Shown here: positions 24,170-25,803 of the stretch, one piece after another
Layout of the letters: each line of letters begins with the position of its first letter
Numbering within the stretch: the stretch's first letter is position 1
Source: Limivicinus sp963617275
GTDB lineage: Bacteria; Bacillota; Clostridia; Oscillospirales; Oscillospiraceae
Reading direction: 5' to 3'
DNA length: 25,803 bases
NCBI GenBank assembly: GCA_963617275.1
Contig: CAVENX010000029.1
Span: 1-25,803 of the forward strand
Program-made: the position numbers and the translations under genes
Notes under the pieces: model-generated
The model's database searches: none
What the model saw: only the letters and a program-made list of their open reading frames with translations
What the model was told of the DNA's origin: nothing

Positions 24170-24237
24170 CCTTAATAAAAAGTTAAAAAATAGTCAAATA
24201 TGCGGCGCGAAGGAGTATATATGCCGGATTTGCAGTC

Positions 24238-24266
24238 TTGACAAATTACGGCAAACATATTACCAT
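24238..24266 (+). promoter_or_regulatory. Candidate promoter for the S-component/coaX pair
   Basis: TTGACA (24238-24243), 17-base spacer, TACCAT (24261-24266). The -35 is consensus and the -10 is weak. It lies between the arms of an 8-bp inverted repeat, TGCGGCGC (24201-24208) and GCGCCGCA (24273-24280). Confidence 0.5.
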
Positions 24267-24322
24267 GATGCTGCGCCGCATCCCGCAAAAAAATGGGAGC
24301 GACAGCAGGAGGAAAATTAAAT

Positions 24323-24919
24323 ATGAAGAGATCAGCATCTGATTTGAGACGCATGACCGTTTTATCTCTGTTATCGGCGATAGTGGCCGCTCTGGCGGCT
24401 TTGGGCAACTTCATCCGCATTGGACCATTCCCGATAACGCTCGTTCTTGCACCGATTATTATCGGAGCCGCAATGTACGGCGCAGGAGCCGGCGCGCTGC
24501 TCGGCGGCGTGTTCGGCGTTGTCACCGTTATCACCGGTATTCTTGGCTGGGACGGCGGCGCGGTAATGCTGCTTATGAGTGCCAGCGCGTTCTGGACAGT
24601 TTTTTTCTGCATCCTGAAGGGGGTACTTGCGGGATGCGCGGCGGGACTTGTCTATAAGGCGGTCGAGGGGAAGAATCCTCTTGCGGCTGTCATTCTGGCA
24701 GGCGTTGTCTGCCCGCTTGTGAATACGGGTACGTTTGTGTTCTGTATGCTCGTCTGCTTCAGAGAGATACTTGCATCGTGGGCAGGCGGAAAGGACGTTG
24801 TCACTTATATTATCGTCGGACTTACGGGGGTCAATTTCCTCGTTGAGCTGGCGGTAAATATGATACTTGCCTCTGGCATCACATCAATCATAAGGTACGG
24901 AAAGGGACATAAAAAATGA
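24323..24919 (+). CDS. ECF transporter S component, probably pantothenate (PanT-like)
   Basis: Small membrane protein (198 aa) with about six hydrophobic segments, a vitamin-binding S subunit. Start ATG 24323 chosen for the GGAGG at 24308-24312, spacing 10; an upstream in-frame ATG at 24293 has no site. Landmarks include the basic N-terminus with SDLRRMTVLSLLSAI, the IGPFPITLVLAPIIIGA segment typical of S components, and GALLGGVFGVVTVITGI. The stop overlaps coaX (ATGA). Coupling to pantothenate kinase suggests pantothenate as substrate. No T or A genes are adjacent, so it would use a shared ECF module, either elsewhere or conceivably the one at 10661-14730. Confidence 0.85.
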   Translation: MKRSASDLRRMTVLSLLSAIVAALAALGNFIRIGPFPITLVLAPIIIGAAMYGAGAGALLGGVFGVVTVITGILGWDGGAVMLLMSASAFWTVFFCILKGVLAGCAAGLVYKAVEGKNPLAAVILAGVVCPLVNTGTFVFCMLVCFREILASWAGGKDVVTYIIVGLTGVNFLVELAVNMILASGITSIIRYGKGHKK

Positions 24920-25680
24920 TTCTTGCCGTTGACATCGGGAATACCAATATTGTTCTTGGCTGCATCGAAGACGGGGAGATACTCAATATTTTCCGTATCC
25001 GCAGCGATGCGAAGCAGACGGATATGGAGTACGCCATAAAGCTGCGTGAGATACTTGGCATTTCAGGGATCAATACAAAGGGAATAAACGGCGCTATCCT
25101 TTCAAGTGTTGTGCCGCAGCTTACACTTGCGCTTACCGGGGCTGTAAGGCTTGTGACGGGGTTAGAGTGCATGGTGGTCGGTGCGGGAATGAAAACGGGA
25201 CTTAATGTGTGCATTGACGACCCGGGTACCCTTGCGGGGGATATCGTTGTAGGCTCTGTTGCGGCGATGCACTGCTACGGTACACCGTGCATAGTGATAG
25301 ATATGGGCACCGCCACAACAATAGTTGCGATCGACGCAAAAAAGCGCTATCTCGGCGGGGCGATAATTCCGGGTGTGAACCTGTCGTATTCGGCGCTCGC
25401 CAGCGGGACAAGTCTTCTGCCGCATATCTCGATAACCCCGCCCGCTAAGGCAATCGCAACAAATACCGTGGACAGCATGAGAAGCGGTGCGGTTTTCGGT
25501 ACGGCCGCAATGCTGGACGGAATGATCGACAGATTTGAAGCAGAGCTTGGCGAAAAGTGCGCTGTTATCGCAACGGGCGGTCTCGCGTCGAGCGTTGTAA
25601 GCTGCTGCCGGCATGAAATGGTCTGCGATAACGACCTTCTGCTAAAAGGTCTCTGGATCCTGTACCAGAAAAATAAATAG
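24916..25680 (+). CDS. coaX: Type III pantothenate kinase
   Basis: Phosphorylates pantothenate, the first step of coenzyme A synthesis. 254 residues of the ASKHA fold. MILAVDIGNTNIVLG is the phosphate-1 motif with the catalytic Asp6; IVIDMGTATT is the second phosphate motif; GGAIIPGVNLS and the C-terminal VIATGGLAS (adenosine region) complete the family pattern. The DPGTLAGDIVVGS segment corresponds to the substrate-binding GAD(R) region; its conserved Asp is kept and the usual following Arg is Ile, as I believe also occurs in other clostridial members. Starts at an ATGA overlap with the S component, so uptake and trapping of the vitamin are encoded together. Confidence 0.96.
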   Translation: MILAVDIGNTNIVLGCIEDGEILNIFRIRSDAKQTDMEYAIKLREILGISGINTKGINGAILSSVVPQLTLALTGAVRLVTGLECMVVGAGMKTGLNVCIDDPGTLAGDIVVGSVAAMHCYGTPCIVIDMGTATTIVAIDAKKRYLGGAIIPGVNLSYSALASGTSLLPHISITPPAKAIATNTVDSMRSGAVFGTAAMLDGMIDRFEAELGEKCAVIATGGLASSVVSCCRHEMVCDNDLLLKGLWILYQKNK

Positions 25681-25803
25681 AAAAAACAAAAACCGAGGGA
25701 CGGCTGATTTATGCAATGTCACTAAGTTAGCAAGATTGTTTTCAAATATAACGCCATAACGAATGAGTGCATTCCGCAAGGGATGCACTTTTTCTGCAAA
25801 ATG
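25681..25803 (+). other. Non-coding right edge
   Basis: No gene is visible. The stretch is AT-richer than coaX and ends in a terminator-like hairpin at 25766. It may be a simple 3' region or the margin of a repeat or insertion element beyond the window; nothing in the 123 bases decides this. Confidence 0.4.
25766..25793 (+). terminator. Intrinsic terminator after coaX
   Basis: GTGCATTCC (25767-25775) pairs with GGGATGCAC (25780-25788) with one G-T, a GCAA tetraloop, then TTTTT. It lies 86 bases beyond the coaX stop. Confidence 0.8.

Noticed and set aside
1..25803. CRISPR array, tRNA or rRNA genes, phage genes, transposase
   Set aside because: No regularly spaced repeats, tRNA-like folds of proper size, rRNA sequence or transposase/integrase frames were seen.

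Overview
The window looks like chromosomal DNA from a Gram-positive anaerobe of the Clostridia (Oscillospiraceae/Ruminococcaceae-like). The reasons are strong AGGAGG-type ribosome binding sites, sigma-A type promoters, ECF-type vitamin transporters, alpha2-type glycyl-tRNA synthetase, type III pantothenate kinase, and secreted proteins with clostridial-style repeats and no outer-membrane genes. Species cannot be fixed from the sequence alone.

Layout. (1) 1-2289: an McrB/McrC modification-dependent restriction pair, cut at its 5' end by the window edge and visibly more AT-rich than what follows. (2) 2429-4000: a membrane 4Fe-4S protein of the NapH/NosR/FixG type and a CPBP (CAAX-type) membrane protease. 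(3) 4001-4577: a long leader with an unidentified ~130-nt structured element, a cobalamin riboswitch and an intrinsic terminator. (4) 4578-14730: five or six tightly packed genes controlled by that riboswitch. They encode a membrane-anchored DUF4430 (transcobalamin-like) protein, a ~1790-residue surface protein with DUF4430-like domains and a beta-propeller, and a complete ECF transporter (T, fused A-A, S, and a second T). (5) 14762-16600: a TfoX-N-domain protein, then a MATE exporter behind its own promoter and an attenuator-like terminator. (6) 16840-20606: a ribose-type ABC importer (binding protein, double ATPase, permease). (7) 20702-24067, minus strand: glycyl-tRNA synthetase followed by NAD+ synthetase, the latter lacking the glutaminase catalytic cysteine. 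(8) 24323-25680: an ECF S-component followed by CoaX, probably pantothenate uptake and phosphorylation. (9) A terminator near the right edge.

How it works together. The centre of interest is region 3-4. The riboswitch senses B12, and the genes behind its terminator appear to make a full cobalamin acquisition machine. Surface proteins carrying the same domain family as the beta-domain of animal transcobalamin and intrinsic factor would capture corrinoid outside the cell, and a dedicated ECF transporter with two different T subunits would import it. The riboswitch, operon overlaps and protein families are read from the sequence; the capture-and-hand-over mechanism is inference.
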